The notes: generated by a model not told the origin, from the sequence alone. DNA of 64,000 nt from Saccharopolyspora kobensis (GCF_900108315.1 NZ_FNVB01000003.1:221404-285403), one strand, 5' to 3'; shown: positions 17,952 through 33,717, counted from the first letter of the stretch. Made by a program: numbers and translations.

Positions 17952-19604
17952 TCAGCTCATCGCCGTCCTCCTCACCTCCGCCGCCGACGTCACGCGCAGC
18001 CTGCCGTCGAGCAGCATCCACCGGGTGATGCCGATCGATTCGAGGAACGGCACGTCGTGGCTGGCCACGATCAGCGCACCGGCGTAGGAGTCGAGTGCCG
18101 AGACCAGCTGGCGGACGCTGGCCATGTCCAGGTTGTTCGTCGGCTCGTCCAGCATGAGCAGCTGCGGCGCGGGTTCGGCGAGCACGAGCGCGGCCAGCGT
18201 CGCGCGGAATCGCTCACCTCCGGACAGCGTCGCCGCCGGCCGGTCGGCCCGGTCACCGGTGAACAGGAAGCGGGCGAGCCCGGCCCGGATCTGGTTGTTC
18301 GTCGATCCGGGCGCGAACCGCGCCACGTTCTCGGCGATGCTCGCGTTCTCCGCGAGGACGTCGAGGCGCTGGGGCAGGAAGCGCAGCGGAACGTGCCCGA
18401 CGACCTCCCCGGCGAGCGGCGCCAGCTCACCGGCGATGGTGCGCAGCAACGTCGTCTTGCCGGAGCCGTTGCGCCCGACCAGCGCGATCCGCTCCGGCCC
18501 GTGCACGTCGAAATCGCCCGGCACTCGGGCTCCGTGGCGCAGGTGCAGGCCACGCGCCGTCAGCACGGTGCGTTCCGGCGGCACCGCGGTGCGCGGGAGG
18601 TCGACGCGGATCTCGTCGTCGTCGCGCACCGCATCGGATGCCTCGGCCAGCCGCTGCCGGGCTTCGGCGAGCTTCGTCTCGTGCATGATGCGGTGCTTGC
18701 CCGCCGACACCTGGGCCGCGCGCTTGCGCTGGGCCATCACCGCCTTGGGCTCGCGCTTGGTGTCCCACATCTTCTGGCCGTAGCGCTTGCGCCGGGCGAG
18801 CTTGACGTGGGCATCGGCGAGTTCCCGCTTCTGCTTGCGCAGATCGGTCTCCGCGACGCGCACCATCCGCTGCGCCGCCTCCTGCTCGACCGCGAGGGCT
18901 TCCTCGTAGGCGGCGAGGTTGCCGCCGTACCAGCTGATCTCGCCGTCGTGCAGGTCGGCGATCCGGTCCACCCGGGCCAGCAGCTCGCGGTCGTGGCTGA
19001 CCACGACCAGCACTCCGGGCCACGCCTCGACCGCCGAGCACAGCCGCTGCCTGGCGGGCAGGTCGAGGTTGTTGGTGGGCTCGTCGAGCAGCAGGACGTC
19101 GGGCCGCTCCAGCAGCAGCGCCGCCAGCCGCAGCAGCACCGATTCGCCGCCGGAGACCTCGCCGATCGTCCGGTCCAGGCCGATGTGCCCCAGCCCGAGC
19201 TCTTCGAGCACCGCGACGGCCCGCTCCTCGACGTCCCAGTCCTCGCCGACCGCCGCGAAGTGCTCCTCGCGCACGTCACCGGCGTGGATGGCGCGCAGCG
19301 CGGCGCGGATCCCGGCGATGCCCAGCGCTTCGTCGACGCGCAGTCCGGTGTCGAGCGAGACGTTCTGCGGCAGGTAGCCGACCTCGCCGCAGACGCGGAC
19401 CTCGCCACCGGTGGCCGTCAGCTCACCGGCCAGCAGCTTGAGCAACGTGGACTTGCCCGACCCGTTGAGCCCGATCAGCCCGGTGCGGCCGGGGCCGAAC
19501 GACGCCTGCAGGCCGTCGAAGACGCGGCCGCCGTCGGGCCATTCGAAGCTGAGCTCGACGCAGCCGGCACTGGTGATGGTGGACGGGGATGCGGAAGATG
19601 ACAT
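17952..19604 (-). CDS. ABC-F family ATPase, probable antibiotic resistance/ribosome protection
   Basis: This 550-residue cytosolic protein has two ATP-binding cassettes and no membrane domain. The first has GLNGSGKST and LLLDEPTNNLD, the second GRNGSGKTT, LSGGERFR and LMLDEPTNNLD. A charged, Lys/Arg-rich linker (KQKRELADAHVKLARRKR and following) joins them, as in ABC-F factors that reach into the ribosomal E site. Members in antibiotic producers protect ribosomes from drugs; others are housekeeping translation factors. I chose the ATG preceded by GGGAG; an in-frame GTG/ATG stretch 51 codons upstream looks non-coding. PTMs are not known ribosome inhibitors, so a direct self-resistance link to this cluster is doubtful. 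Confidence 0.85.
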   Translation of the reverse strand: MSSSASPSTITSAGCVELSFEWPDGGRVFDGLQASFGPGRTGLIGLNGSGKSTLLKLLAGELTATGGEVRVCGEVGYLPQNVSLDTGLRVDEALGIAGIRAALRAIHAGDVREEHFAAVGEDWDVEERAVAVLEELGLGHIGLDRTIGEVSGGESVLLRLAALLLERPDVLLLDEPTNNLDLPARQRLCSAVEAWPGVLVVVSHDRELLARVDRIADLHDGEISWYGGNLAAYEEALAVEQEAAQRMVRVAETDLRKQKRELADAHVKLARRKRYGQKMWDTKREPKAVMAQRKRAAQVSAGKHRIMHETKLAEARQRLAEASDAVRDDDEIRVDLPRTAVPPERTVLTARGLHLRHGARVPGDFDVHGPERIALVGRNGSGKTTLLRTIAGELAPLAGEVVGHVPLRFLPQRLDVLAENASIAENVARFAPGSTNNQIRAGLARFLFTGDRADRPAATLSGGERFRATLAALVLAEPAPQLLMLDEPTNNLDMASVRQLVSALDSYAGALIVASHDVPFLESIGITRWMLLDGRLRVTSAAEVRRTAMS

Positions 19605-19903
19605 GGAGGACTCCCGAGGTCCGGATCGAACGGTGTGCGCAACACGTTCGAGACGCCGCGAGCGACGAGCGGTGCAGGAGGTCCATGCCCGGACACGGGG
19701 AGGAGGACGGTTCGCATCGCAGAGGTCGCACACCGGATCGGGCTCAGCACGAGCCACGACACAACGGCATCTCAGACCTCAGATGACCAACGTCCTACTC
19801 CAAACCGGCGGCAACAGAAGCACGGTCAAGCTACCTCCGCGCCGGAACCGGCGTCAACGGAATTAACGCCGGACGATCTCGCGCGGTGGCTGGGCGCGGG
19901 AGG
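19605..19903. other. Leader region of the ABC-F gene
   Basis: These 299 bases lie between the end of the TIR gene and the ABC-F start, both on the minus strand. A small hairpin at its upstream side (19848-19872) may end the TIR unit. ABC-F resistance genes often have drug-sensing attenuator leaders, but I could not identify a convincing leader peptide with mutually exclusive hairpins. No other gene is supported. Confidence 0.4.
19848..19872 (-). terminator. Small hairpin after the TIR gene
   Basis: CCGGCGT (19848-19854) pairs with ACGCCGG (19866-19872) around an 11-base A/T-rich loop, about 30-55 bases past the TIR gene stop. The stem is only 7 bp, so termination is tentative. Confidence 0.35.
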
Positions 19904-22900
19904 TCACGCCGCGCATTCCGGGGCGGAGTAGATGGAGCAGAGCTGCTGCCGCAAGGCTTGGACGGACACCGGGATCTGGATGGAGCTGTTCGATTCCACC
20001 AAGCCCGCGCGGTAGAGGGAAACGATCAGCGCCTCGCCGACGCGGCGGGCGGCGACGCGCTCGACATCGTCGGCACCCGCGTCCCGGAGCGGGTTGAAGT
20101 CGGAGGCGACCAGCCGACCGGTTTCCGCGTCGAACAGCTCGAACCCTCCCCCGGCACCGACCGCCAGGACCAGCGTCCCGCCGTCCACCGGTTGCGCGGT
20201 CACCAGCCGGGGCAGCCTGGTGACCAGCAGCAGCGTCCGGTTCCAGCGCTCGCCGGCGCGCCGGTGCAGCGACAGCGAGCGGGCGCCCGGGACGTAGGTC
20301 ACCGCCGACTGCCCGCTCTCGTCGAAGGTCGTGGTGGCCTGGGGCGCCGGAAGACCCGGTCCGTCCACTGTGGTCGTTTCGGTTCCGGTGCCGCGGGACC
20401 AGGTGGTCAGCGTGATCCGGTCGCCCGAGCGCGCGACGATCCGCCCGGCGCCTGCACCGATGTCGTAGGACAGGATCTCCTGCCCCGGGACGCGGGGGAC
20501 GGCCTGCCCGTCCCGGCAGTCGATGAGCTGCCCGCCATCGGTGCGGGCCACCGGGAGCTGCGCTTCGGCGTCAGCTCGTGAGCTGGTGAAAGCCGGGCCC
20601 GGCAGGTAAGTCACGTCGCGACCGGCGCAGGCGGCTGACGGCACCACCGCCGAACCGTCGACGAGCCACACCGGCCGCGCTGCGCCGGGTCCGACGTCAC
20701 GCACGGCCGCCCCGGTGCCGTCGGGTTTCGCGGCCAGCAGGTCGGTGATCTCCGGCAGCGGCACCCGTGTCGTTCCACCGCTGCCGCCTACGATCAGAAG
20801 ATCTTCATTGCGGGCGAATACCTCCCGCTCGCCCAGCGCGGTCACGGCGCCGCGCTGCTCGCCGCTGACGTCCCACGGCTTGAGGAGCGCATCACCGGAT
20901 TCGGTGGAGAGGATCTCGATGGCGAATCCCGGCGTCAGCAACGCCACCCGCGTCGTTCCCGTGGCGGGCACGGCGGAGCCCGGCACGACGTGGTCGGTGA
21001 CGAGCGTTTCCCGCAGGGTGATCGGCTCGCGGCCGAGATCCGGGAGCACCGTCAGCGAGCGACCGACCGCGAAGGCATCGCACGAGGCGCTGAACAGCCC
21101 CTGCCCGTCGACCGGCCAGGGCTCGGCATCGCTGCCGACCACCTGCGCCTCGCCCGGGAAGTCGGCGTCGAGCATGACCGCGCTGCGATCCCGGCAGCGG
21201 GCGACGACCGGATCGGAGCCCGCCGCCGGCGACCGGCCGATCTCACCCGGCAGCTCCTTGCCGCTCCACGCGACCTCCGCGTCCGGGAGCGCTGAGCCGA
21301 ACGCCGGTCGGCCCGGCCCTGGCGGTCGCACCACGGTGGCGGTGACGCCGAGCACTGCGACGAAGTGCCCGCCCGCCAGCGGTTCCAGCCCGGTCCGGTA
21401 CGGCGTCCGGTTGAGGTTCCGCCCGTGGGTGTCGGCGATCCTGGTCCGCCGGTCGTCCTGCGTCCAGCCGATGGTGCCGTCGGCGGTGATCCACGCGAGA
21501 ACACCGGTCATCCGGTCGAAACCGTCCAGCAGCGGGGCGACGTCGGCGGCGTCGGCGGGAACGGTCAGCGTCCGCACCGCCGGGATGCCGCCGGGCAGCG
21601 TGAGCACGCCCCGTTCCGGCCCGCCGCCGCCGAGCAGGAAACCGCCCTGACCGTCGGCGAACCGCACCGCCCAACCCGGCGGGGCCGGAACCGGCAGCCG
21701 CCGCCCACCAGCGATCGCGGCAATGCCCGAAGTCCCGGAGACGGCGGCCGCTCTGGCCGAGGGATGCGCGGCGACGGTGTCGACGCCCTCCAAGACCACC
21801 GGTTCTCCGCTGCTGCCAACGAAACGCGCCACGCCCTGCGACCTGTCGAGCAGGATCACGCCCTCCGCGAACGGATGGACCTCGCACGACGCACCGCTGC
21901 TCAGCCGCGCGGTCTTCGCCTCGCCGATCCCGGTCATCACCGGCCCGGCCGCGCTGCACCCCACGAGGCGGTTGCCGACGAAGACGACGTCCCGGAGTTC
22001 GGCGGCATCCGCGGTGATCGACGCCACGAGCCGGCCGGTGGTGAGCTCCCACACCCGCAGTGCGGAGGTGCCCGGCACCCGGTCCGCGCCCCAGGCCGCC
22101 AGCATGGTGTTGTCGTCGGAGAAGACCGCTCCGCTGGCCGGGTGCCCGGTCTCGGCTTCCGGGTACACCAGCGCCCGCACCAGCCGACGCGCGGACTCCG
22201 ACACCGCGAGCATCGCCGAGCGGACGGTCGAGCTGTCGCTGCGGTTCGCGGCAGCCAGTGCGCGTTGGATGGCCAGCGTCGGCGAACTCTGCGCGGTCAG
22301 CAGCGCTTCGGAGGCGTCGGCCTGCGCTTTGGCCAGCTCGGCCGCGCGCACCGCCGCGCGCTGACCGCTGACCGCCGCGACCGCACCGACGGCCGCGACG
22401 GCGAACAGCAGCACCATCACCGCCGCGACAGCGGTGATGGTGCGCCTCCGGCCGCGCTGGTAGCGCGCCTCCTCCAGCAGGTACTCGTTGGCGTCGATGT
22501 CCATCAGCGCCGCGCACAAACCGGCCAGGGCCTCGTGGTCCCGGCGCTGCGCCGGGCCGGTGAGGTCGATCCACTTCTGCTCGTCCGGGAACAGCTCGCG
22601 CAGCGGCTCGGGCAGCGCTTCGGCGTCGGCGAAGGTGCCGCGGTCGGCGTCCCAGGCCAGGTTCAGCTCCGGGTCCAGCCGGACCAGGAACAACCGCTGC
22701 GGGTGACCGCCACCGGCCAGCCACAGCTCGATCTCCTGCGCCACCCAGGAGGATCGGGCGGTCGTGCGGTCCAGCAGCACGATCAGGCACCGGGATTGCG
22801 CGAGCGCACTGCGGATCTCGCCGCCGAGCGAACCCGGCCGCAGATCGGAGGTGTCGAGGTAGACGGCGAAATCCGCGCCCGCGTCGTGCCGTTTGGCGAT

Positions 22901-22987
22901 CGCGTGCAGAACGTGCTTGAGGCGCTTGGCCTCTCGCCGCGCGGGACTGTGGTAGCTGATGAACGCGTGGTAGCGGTGCCCGGTCAT
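19904..22987 (-). CDS. TIR domain - transmembrane - beta-propeller-like protein
   Basis: This 1027-residue protein starts with a TIR domain (about 1-140: YHAFISYHS, the loop YLDTSDLRPG, LIVLLDRTTARSSW). The Glu in SSWVAQEIELW occupies the WxxxE position used as the catalytic Glu in NAD-cleaving TIRs. One strong membrane helix follows near 195-220 (AVAAVMVLLFAVAAVGAVAA), after an Arg-rich RGRRRT stop. A short helix (LAIQRALAAANRS) and about 750 residues of WD40/propeller-like strands come next. Topology would put TIR inside and the propeller outside. The ATG overlaps the stop of the upstream lipoprotein gene (ATGA), so the two are coupled. A sensor/effector role is inferred; ligand and output are unknown. 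Confidence 0.8.
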   Translation of the reverse strand: MTGHRYHAFISYHSPARREAKRLKHVLHAIAKRHDAGADFAVYLDTSDLRPGSLGGEIRSALAQSRCLIVLLDRTTARSSWVAQEIELWLAGGGHPQRLFLVRLDPELNLAWDADRGTFADAEALPEPLRELFPDEQKWIDLTGPAQRRDHEALAGLCAALMDIDANEYLLEEARYQRGRRRTITAVAAVMVLLFAVAAVGAVAAVSGQRAAVRAAELAKAQADASEALLTAQSSPTLAIQRALAAANRSDSSTVRSAMLAVSESARRLVRALVYPEAETGHPASGAVFSDDNTMLAAWGADRVPGTSALRVWELTTGRLVASITADAAELRDVVFVGNRLVGCSAAGPVMTGIGEAKTARLSSGASCEVHPFAEGVILLDRSQGVARFVGSSGEPVVLEGVDTVAAHPSARAAAVSGTSGIAAIAGGRRLPVPAPPGWAVRFADGQGGFLLGGGGPERGVLTLPGGIPAVRTLTVPADAADVAPLLDGFDRMTGVLAWITADGTIGWTQDDRRTRIADTHGRNLNRTPYRTGLEPLAGGHFVAVLGVTATVVRPPGPGRPAFGSALPDAEVAWSGKELPGEIGRSPAAGSDPVVARCRDRSAVMLDADFPGEAQVVGSDAEPWPVDGQGLFSASCDAFAVGRSLTVLPDLGREPITLRETLVTDHVVPGSAVPATGTTRVALLTPGFAIEILSTESGDALLKPWDVSGEQRGAVTALGEREVFARNEDLLIVGGSGGTTRVPLPEITDLLAAKPDGTGAAVRDVGPGAARPVWLVDGSAVVPSAACAGRDVTYLPGPAFTSSRADAEAQLPVARTDGGQLIDCRDGQAVPRVPGQEILSYDIGAGAGRIVARSGDRITLTTWSRGTGTETTTVDGPGLPAPQATTTFDESGQSAVTYVPGARSLSLHRRAGERWNRTLLLVTRLPRLVTAQPVDGGTLVLAVGAGGGFELFDAETGRLVASDFNPLRDAGADDVERVAARRVGEALIVSLYRAGLVESNSSIQIPVSVQALRQQLCSIYSAPECAA

Positions 22988-24126
22988 GACCCCGCACAAG
23001 CCGCCGAAGCGGGCGTTCCGAGGCTGATCCGGCTGTAATCGCCGAGGACGTGCCCGGATCCCCTGCGGAGCACGATGTCACCGTCGGGACTGCTGCCCTC
23101 CGGGTTGCTGGGGTTCACGGTCTGCACCACGTCGTCGCAGTCCGGGCCGACCTGGCGCGTCGAAATCGCCTGGTGCCCACCGGAATCCACCGGTGCTCCC
23201 GTCTCGGGGTCGATGGTGCGCTGCCAGACCTCCGGTTCCGGGTCGCAGACCTCGCCGGGATTGCGGACGACGTGCAGCTCGCCGGTGGCGAGCAGCGCCT
23301 CGCCCGCCCAGACCAGGTCCGTCAGCTCGAACCATGGGTCCGGGTCGTCGGGGCTGGTGCCCGGCACGGCGGGTTCGACCTCACGAACGCCCAGCGTCGA
23401 TAGGTCGACGACCACCGGTTCGTACGGGTTGACGCAATAGCCGCCGGAACCACCGACTCCGACCGCGAGCAGCCGACCGTCCGGGGAGACCGCGGAGCGG
23501 CCGAGCAGCCCGTCGACCTTCGTGCTGCCCAGCAGCTCGCCGGCGTAGTCGTACTGCGCGATCACCGAGGGACCGCGCCGGTTGCCGCCGTCGCGGGCCA
23601 GGTAGCCCACCGTGATCTTGTCCTCGTCGGCGGCCAGCGTCACCGGGGACTCGGTGTTGTCCGCCAGGCCGGTGCTCGCGCGTTCCTGCAGCCGTTGCGC
23701 GGGGACGACGCGCTCCGCGGCCAGCTCGTGGTCGTAGAGCACCAGGTCGAACCCGTTGTCCGGGGCGTGGTTCGTCCTGGCCGTCACGATGTCGGTATCG
23801 GTGACCGCCACTCCGCTGCACTCCGCGCAGTCCCGCACGACCGGCTCCGAGCCGCGCGCCACCACGACCACGCGGTCGGCGTAGACCACGACGGCCCGTG
23901 CCGAGTCCAGCGGCGCCGCGATCTCGGCATCGCTGTTGTTGGGCGAGAAGAGCGAATTCTCGGCCGGGCCGAACCCGGGCACCTGCTGGGTCCAGTCGGC
24001 GCCCACCAGGGTGAGCCCGTCCGCACCGGTGGCCACCGCGAAGTCCGGTGCGGAACCGGCAGAACCGCAGGAAGCCAGCAGGGCGGCGCTCGAGATCAGA
24101 CCGCCGACGACGCGTTTCCGGCCCAT
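22984..24126 (-). CDS. Lipoprotein with beta-propeller-like repeats, partner of the TIR protein
   Basis: This 380-residue predicted lipoprotein has a signal peptide MGRKRVVGGLISSAALLASC, where LASC is the lipobox and Cys20 the likely lipidated residue. The mature part is acidic and strand-rich, with WD-like phrases (SPDGRLLAVGVGG) and paired cysteines (DCAECSG, YCVNP, EVCDPEP, PDCDD) that suggest disulfides outside the cell. The gene precedes and overlaps the TIR gene by 4 bases, so one transcript should make an extracellular propeller and a membrane TIR protein with its own propeller. No enzyme motif was recognised. I chose the ATG with the clean signal peptide; the frame runs 70 codons further upstream. 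Confidence 0.75.
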   Translation of the reverse strand: MGRKRVVGGLISSAALLASCGSAGSAPDFAVATGADGLTLVGADWTQQVPGFGPAENSLFSPNNSDAEIAAPLDSARAVVVYADRVVVVARGSEPVVRDCAECSGVAVTDTDIVTARTNHAPDNGFDLVLYDHELAAERVVPAQRLQERASTGLADNTESPVTLAADEDKITVGYLARDGGNRRGPSVIAQYDYAGELLGSTKVDGLLGRSAVSPDGRLLAVGVGGSGGYCVNPYEPVVVDLSTLGVREVEPAVPGTSPDDPDPWFELTDLVWAGEALLATGELHVVRNPGEVCDPEPEVWQRTIDPETGAPVDSGGHQAISTRQVGPDCDDVVQTVNPSNPEGSSPDGDIVLRRGSGHVLGDYSRISLGTPASAACAGS

Positions 24127-24396
24127 CGCAACCCGCGCTCCCGTCCGCCACCGGCGCGGGCCACCCGATCGGCTACCCCCGCGAGGCTGATCGAGATTAC
24201 CGTGCGGAGGCGCCCCGGAACAGCAAGTCACGAACGACGACCGGCTGCGCGCTGCGCTGGTCGCCTCCCATCCCGGAGGCTGAAGCCGTTCGCGAGCCAC
24301 GGGCCCGCGGACGGCCCGACGGGCACTGCTCCGCACACCGCAGCGCGGGTCTGCTGTTCAGACTAATCGCACCAGGTCGGGAGCCGACCGGTTACC

Positions 24397-25248
24397 GTGG
24401 GCGACATGCATCAGAACTCCCGGGACGCGGAGTTGGCGGCCAGGGTCTCGCACGCGGACCTGGACAACCCCAACATCGCACGCATGTACGACTACCTGCT
24501 CGGCGGATCGGCCAACTTCGCGATCGACCGGGAAACCGCGGAGCGGGCCCTGGAGTTCGCCCCGACCGAACGCGACTACTGCTACATCAACCGCGGCTTC
24601 CTCGGCCGCACGGTGCGCTTCCTGACCACCGAAGCCGGCATCGACCAGTTCATCGACCTGGGCTCCGGCGTGCCGACGGTCGGCAACGTGCACGAGATCG
24701 CCCACGCGCACAACCCGGAAGCGCGGGTCGCCTACGTGGACTGGGAGGCCGTCGCCTGCCACCACGCGCGGCACCTGCTCGGCGGTGACGAGCGGGTCAC
24801 GGTCACCGAGGCCGACGTCTGCGATCCGGACTCGGTGCTCAACGCCCCGGGCGTGGCCGGCCTGCTGGACTTCTCCCGCCCGGTGGCCGTCCTGGCCTTC
24901 GGCATCCTCGACATCATTCCCAGCCCCGACGGCGCGTCGCTGGTGGCGCGCTACCGGGACGCCTGCGTGCCGGGCAGCGCGCTGGCGGTGTCCAACAACG
25001 CCCAGCTGAGCCGCACCGACGAGGAGATCGCCGAACTGCGCGCGCTGCTGGCCGAGACCTCGACCCCGCAGATGCACATCCGCAACGCCGACGAGGTCGC
25101 CGCGCTCTTCCCCGGCTACACCCTCGTCGAGCCCGGCGTGGTGCCCGCCGCCTACTGGCGTCCCGACCAGCCGGTGGACGACGCGGCGGCGCGCCGCGGC
25201 AACGTCCTGGGCGCCGTCGGCTTCCTCGACGCGAAGCCCACCGCCTGA
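24397..25248 (+). CDS. SAM-dependent methyltransferase, DUF574/Methyltransf_19 family
   Basis: This 283-residue protein belongs to the actinomycete-expanded S-adenosylmethionine methyltransferase family PF04672. The family signature NPNIARMYDYLLGGSANFAIDR is split here as NPNIARMYDYLLGG and NFAIDR. The SAM motif I is FIDLGSGVPT, the acidic residue after strand 2 is YVDWE, and LAFGILDIIP follows. The substrate is unknown for nearly all members. The gene stands alone, divergent from the lipoprotein/TIR unit and convergent with the carboxylase, and ends in a strong hairpin. The start may be GTG at 24397 or ATG at 24406; neither has a clear ribosome site. Confidence 0.85.
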   Translation: MGDMHQNSRDAELAARVSHADLDNPNIARMYDYLLGGSANFAIDRETAERALEFAPTERDYCYINRGFLGRTVRFLTTEAGIDQFIDLGSGVPTVGNVHEIAHAHNPEARVAYVDWEAVACHHARHLLGGDERVTVTEADVCDPDSVLNAPGVAGLLDFSRPVAVLAFGILDIIPSPDGASLVARYRDACVPGSALAVSNNAQLSRTDEEIAELRALLAETSTPQMHIRNADEVAALFPGYTLVEPGVVPAAYWRPDQPVDDAAARRGNVLGAVGFLDAKPTA

Positions 25249-25262
25249 CCCCGCCCGGCGGG

Positions 25263-25298
25263 CCGGGCGAGCGACAAGGGGCCTCGTCGCTCGCCCGG
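25263..25298. terminator. Bidirectional hairpin between methyltransferase and carboxylase
   Basis: A perfect 13-bp inverted repeat (25263-25275 with 25286-25298) has a 10-base loop and sits in the 54-base gap between two convergent genes. Confidence 0.8.
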
Positions 25299-25302
25299 TG
25301 CC

Positions 25303-30798
<5,496 letters not shown>

Positions 30799-30879
30799 CG
30801 AGCCTCACATCTTCGACAACACGAGAAAGGCGACGACCCGGAGCGGAACGTCGCCGAACTTGACCTCAACCCTGCCTGA

Positions 30880-32031
<1,152 letters not shown>

Positions 32032-32043
32032 GCGCGCCGCCGG

Positions 32044-32379
32044 TCACGGGAGGCGCTGCTCCCGGTACCACGCGCCCCACTCCTCCAGCCGTTTGAGGAT
32101 GTCCTCCAGGCTCTTGCCGATCGCGGTCAGGCTGTACTCGACCTTCGGCGGGACCTGCGCGTACACCGTGCGGAGCACGATGCCGTCGGCTTCGAGCTCG
32201 CGCAGCTGCCGGGTCAGCATCCGCTGGGTGATCGACGGCAGCGCCCGCTTGAGCTCGCCGAACCGCCGCGGTCCTTCGGTGAGGTAGTTGAGGATGGCCA
32301 TCTTCCACTTGCCGCCGACCACCTCCATCGCCGCCTCGACGGTGCAGTACTCGGGCATCTCCGAAACGTTCTCCCGCAC
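32044..32379 (-). CDS. HxlR-family winged-helix regulator, probably controls the adjacent OYE gene
   Basis: This 111-residue MarR-like regulator has the HxlR hallmarks VVGGKWKMAILNYLTEGPRRFGEL and ITQRMLTRQLRELEADG followed by VEYSLTAIGKSL (each read in short pieces). A cysteine lies just before the first helix (MPEYCTVEAAM), the position used as a thiol switch by YodB/HypR-type members. Such regulators sense quinones, diamide or electrophiles and repress divergent reductases. The GTG start follows GAGGAGCGGAGC. Longer upstream starts would place a basic, low-complexity tail on the protein. The gene is divergent from an Old Yellow Enzyme gene with a palindrome between, so autoregulation and control of the OYE are likely. 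Confidence 0.87.
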   Translation of the reverse strand: MRENVSEMPEYCTVEAAMEVVGGKWKMAILNYLTEGPRRFGELKRALPSITQRMLTRQLRELEADGIVLRTVYAQVPPKVEYSLTAIGKSLEDILKRLEEWGAWYREQRLP

Positions 32380-32454
32380 GAGCTCCGCTCCTCTTCGCCG
32401 TCTTCTTCCCGGTCGCCGACCGCAGCGCCACGCGGAACGAGCCTGGAACTCCAT

Positions 32455-32474
32455 TAGTATACAAAATGACACTA
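32455..32474. promoter_or_regulatory. Imperfect palindrome, candidate HxlR operator
   Basis: TAGTATACAAAATGACACTA has matching outer half-sites (TAGTnT/AnACTA). It lies in an A/T-rich island in the divergent HxlR/OYE promoter region, 76 bases before the HxlR GTG and 100 before the OYE ATG. Binding is inferred from position and symmetry. Confidence 0.45.
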
Positions 32475-32573
32475 CGGCACTTAAAAGACCGTACTTGCCC
32501 TAGCGCATGCGTGGAGCACAGGATCATTCCGCGTCGCCGAGCACGGCCGCTGTTCACCGAAACGAGGAATGAG

Positions 32574-33668
32574 ATGTCGATCCACCCTGCCCTGACCCCG
32601 GTTCGCCTCGGCGGGACCGAGCTGCCCAACCGCGCCGTCGTCGCCCCGATGTCCCGCGTCAGCACCGCCGGAGACGGGGTGCCCACCGAGCGGATGACCG
32701 ACTACTACCGGGAGTTCGCGCTCGGCGGGTTCGGGCTGATCACCACCGAGGGCACCTACACCGACGAGCGGCACAGCCAGGCCTACCCGGACCAGCCGGG
32801 CCTGACGTCCGAAGCGCACGCGGCGGGCTGGCGCGAGGTCGTGCGCGCCGTGCACGACGCCGGAGGCCGGATCGCGCTGCAGCTCATGCACGCGGGAGCC
32901 CTCTCGCAGCTCGACCGGCCGACGATCGCGCCTTCGGCGGTCGCGCCCAAGGGCGCGAAGATGCCCGCGTACGGCGGCGGCGCCGGGCCGTTCCGGACTC
33001 CGGCGGAGGCCACCGAGGCTGAGATCGCCCAGGCCATCGCGGGCTTCGCCGCGACGGCGGCCCGGGCGCGCGAGGCCGGCTTCGACGCGGTGGAGGTGCA
33101 CGGTGCGAACGGCTATCTCGTCGACCAGTTCATCACCGACTACACCAACCTCCGCTCCGACCGGTACGGCGGCTCGGTGGCGAACCGGGCGCACTTCGCC
33201 GCCGAGGTGCTCCGCGCGGTGCGCGCCGCCGTGGGCCCGGACTTCCCGGTGGGCATCCGGCTTTCGCAGACCAAGGTCAACGACTTCGAGCACCGCTGGC
33301 CGGGTGGCGTCGGCGAAGCGGAGGTGATCTTCGGCTCCGTCGCCGCCGCGGGCGCCGACTACCTCCACCTGGCCAGCGAGGGCCGGGACTGGGCCGAGAG
33401 CGCTCAGCTCGCCCCGGGCGTGACGATCACCCGGCTGGCCAAGGAGATCACCGGCCTGCCCGTGATCGCCAACGGCGGGATGCACGAGCCCGCGCGAGCG
33501 GAATCCCTGCTCTCCGGTGGCGAAGCCGACCTGGTCGCGCTGGGCCGCGGTGCGCTGGCCAACCCCGACTGGCCCCGGCTGCTGGCCGGTGGTGGCCCGC
33601 TCCGCGAGTTCGACCGCGCGATGCTCACCCCGGACGTCAAGCTCGGCGGTCAGCCAGCCCTGCGCTGA
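32574..33668 (+). CDS. Old Yellow Enzyme family NAD(P)H:flavin oxidoreductase (first)
   Basis: This 364-residue FMN-dependent ene-reductase, a TIM barrel, reduces activated C=C bonds, quinones or nitro compounds in the cytosol. Recognisable segments are the N-terminal LGGTELPNRAVVAPMSR, the active-site pair HGANGYLVDQF with RYGGS, and phosphate-binding IANGGMHEP and LGRGALANPDWP. At the HxxH/HxxN position it has VEVHGANGY. The ATG start is preceded by GAGG. It is transcribed away from the HxlR regulator and ends in a 17-bp hairpin shared with the convergent exporter. Context suggests induction by electrophile or quinone stress. Earlier in-frame starts from 32466 would overlap the putative operator. 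Confidence 0.9.
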   Translation: MSIHPALTPVRLGGTELPNRAVVAPMSRVSTAGDGVPTERMTDYYREFALGGFGLITTEGTYTDERHSQAYPDQPGLTSEAHAAGWREVVRAVHDAGGRIALQLMHAGALSQLDRPTIAPSAVAPKGAKMPAYGGGAGPFRTPAEATEAEIAQAIAGFAATAARAREAGFDAVEVHGANGYLVDQFITDYTNLRSDRYGGSVANRAHFAAEVLRAVRAAVGPDFPVGIRLSQTKVNDFEHRWPGGVGEAEVIFGSVAAAGADYLHLASEGRDWAESAQLAPGVTITRLAKEITGLPVIANGGMHEPARAESLLSGGEADLVALGRGALANPDWPRLLAGGGPLREFDRAMLTPDVKLGGQPALR

Positions 33669-33673
33669 TCACC

Positions 33674-33714
33674 GAATGGTCCGCCTCCCCGATCGCCGGG
33701 GAGGCGGACCATTC
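33674..33714. terminator. Bidirectional terminator between OYE and MFS genes
   Basis: A perfect 17-bp inverted repeat (33674-33690 with 33698-33714) has a 7-base loop and fills the gap between convergent genes. It is among the strongest hairpins in the window. Confidence 0.9.
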
Positions 33715-33717
33715 GCG

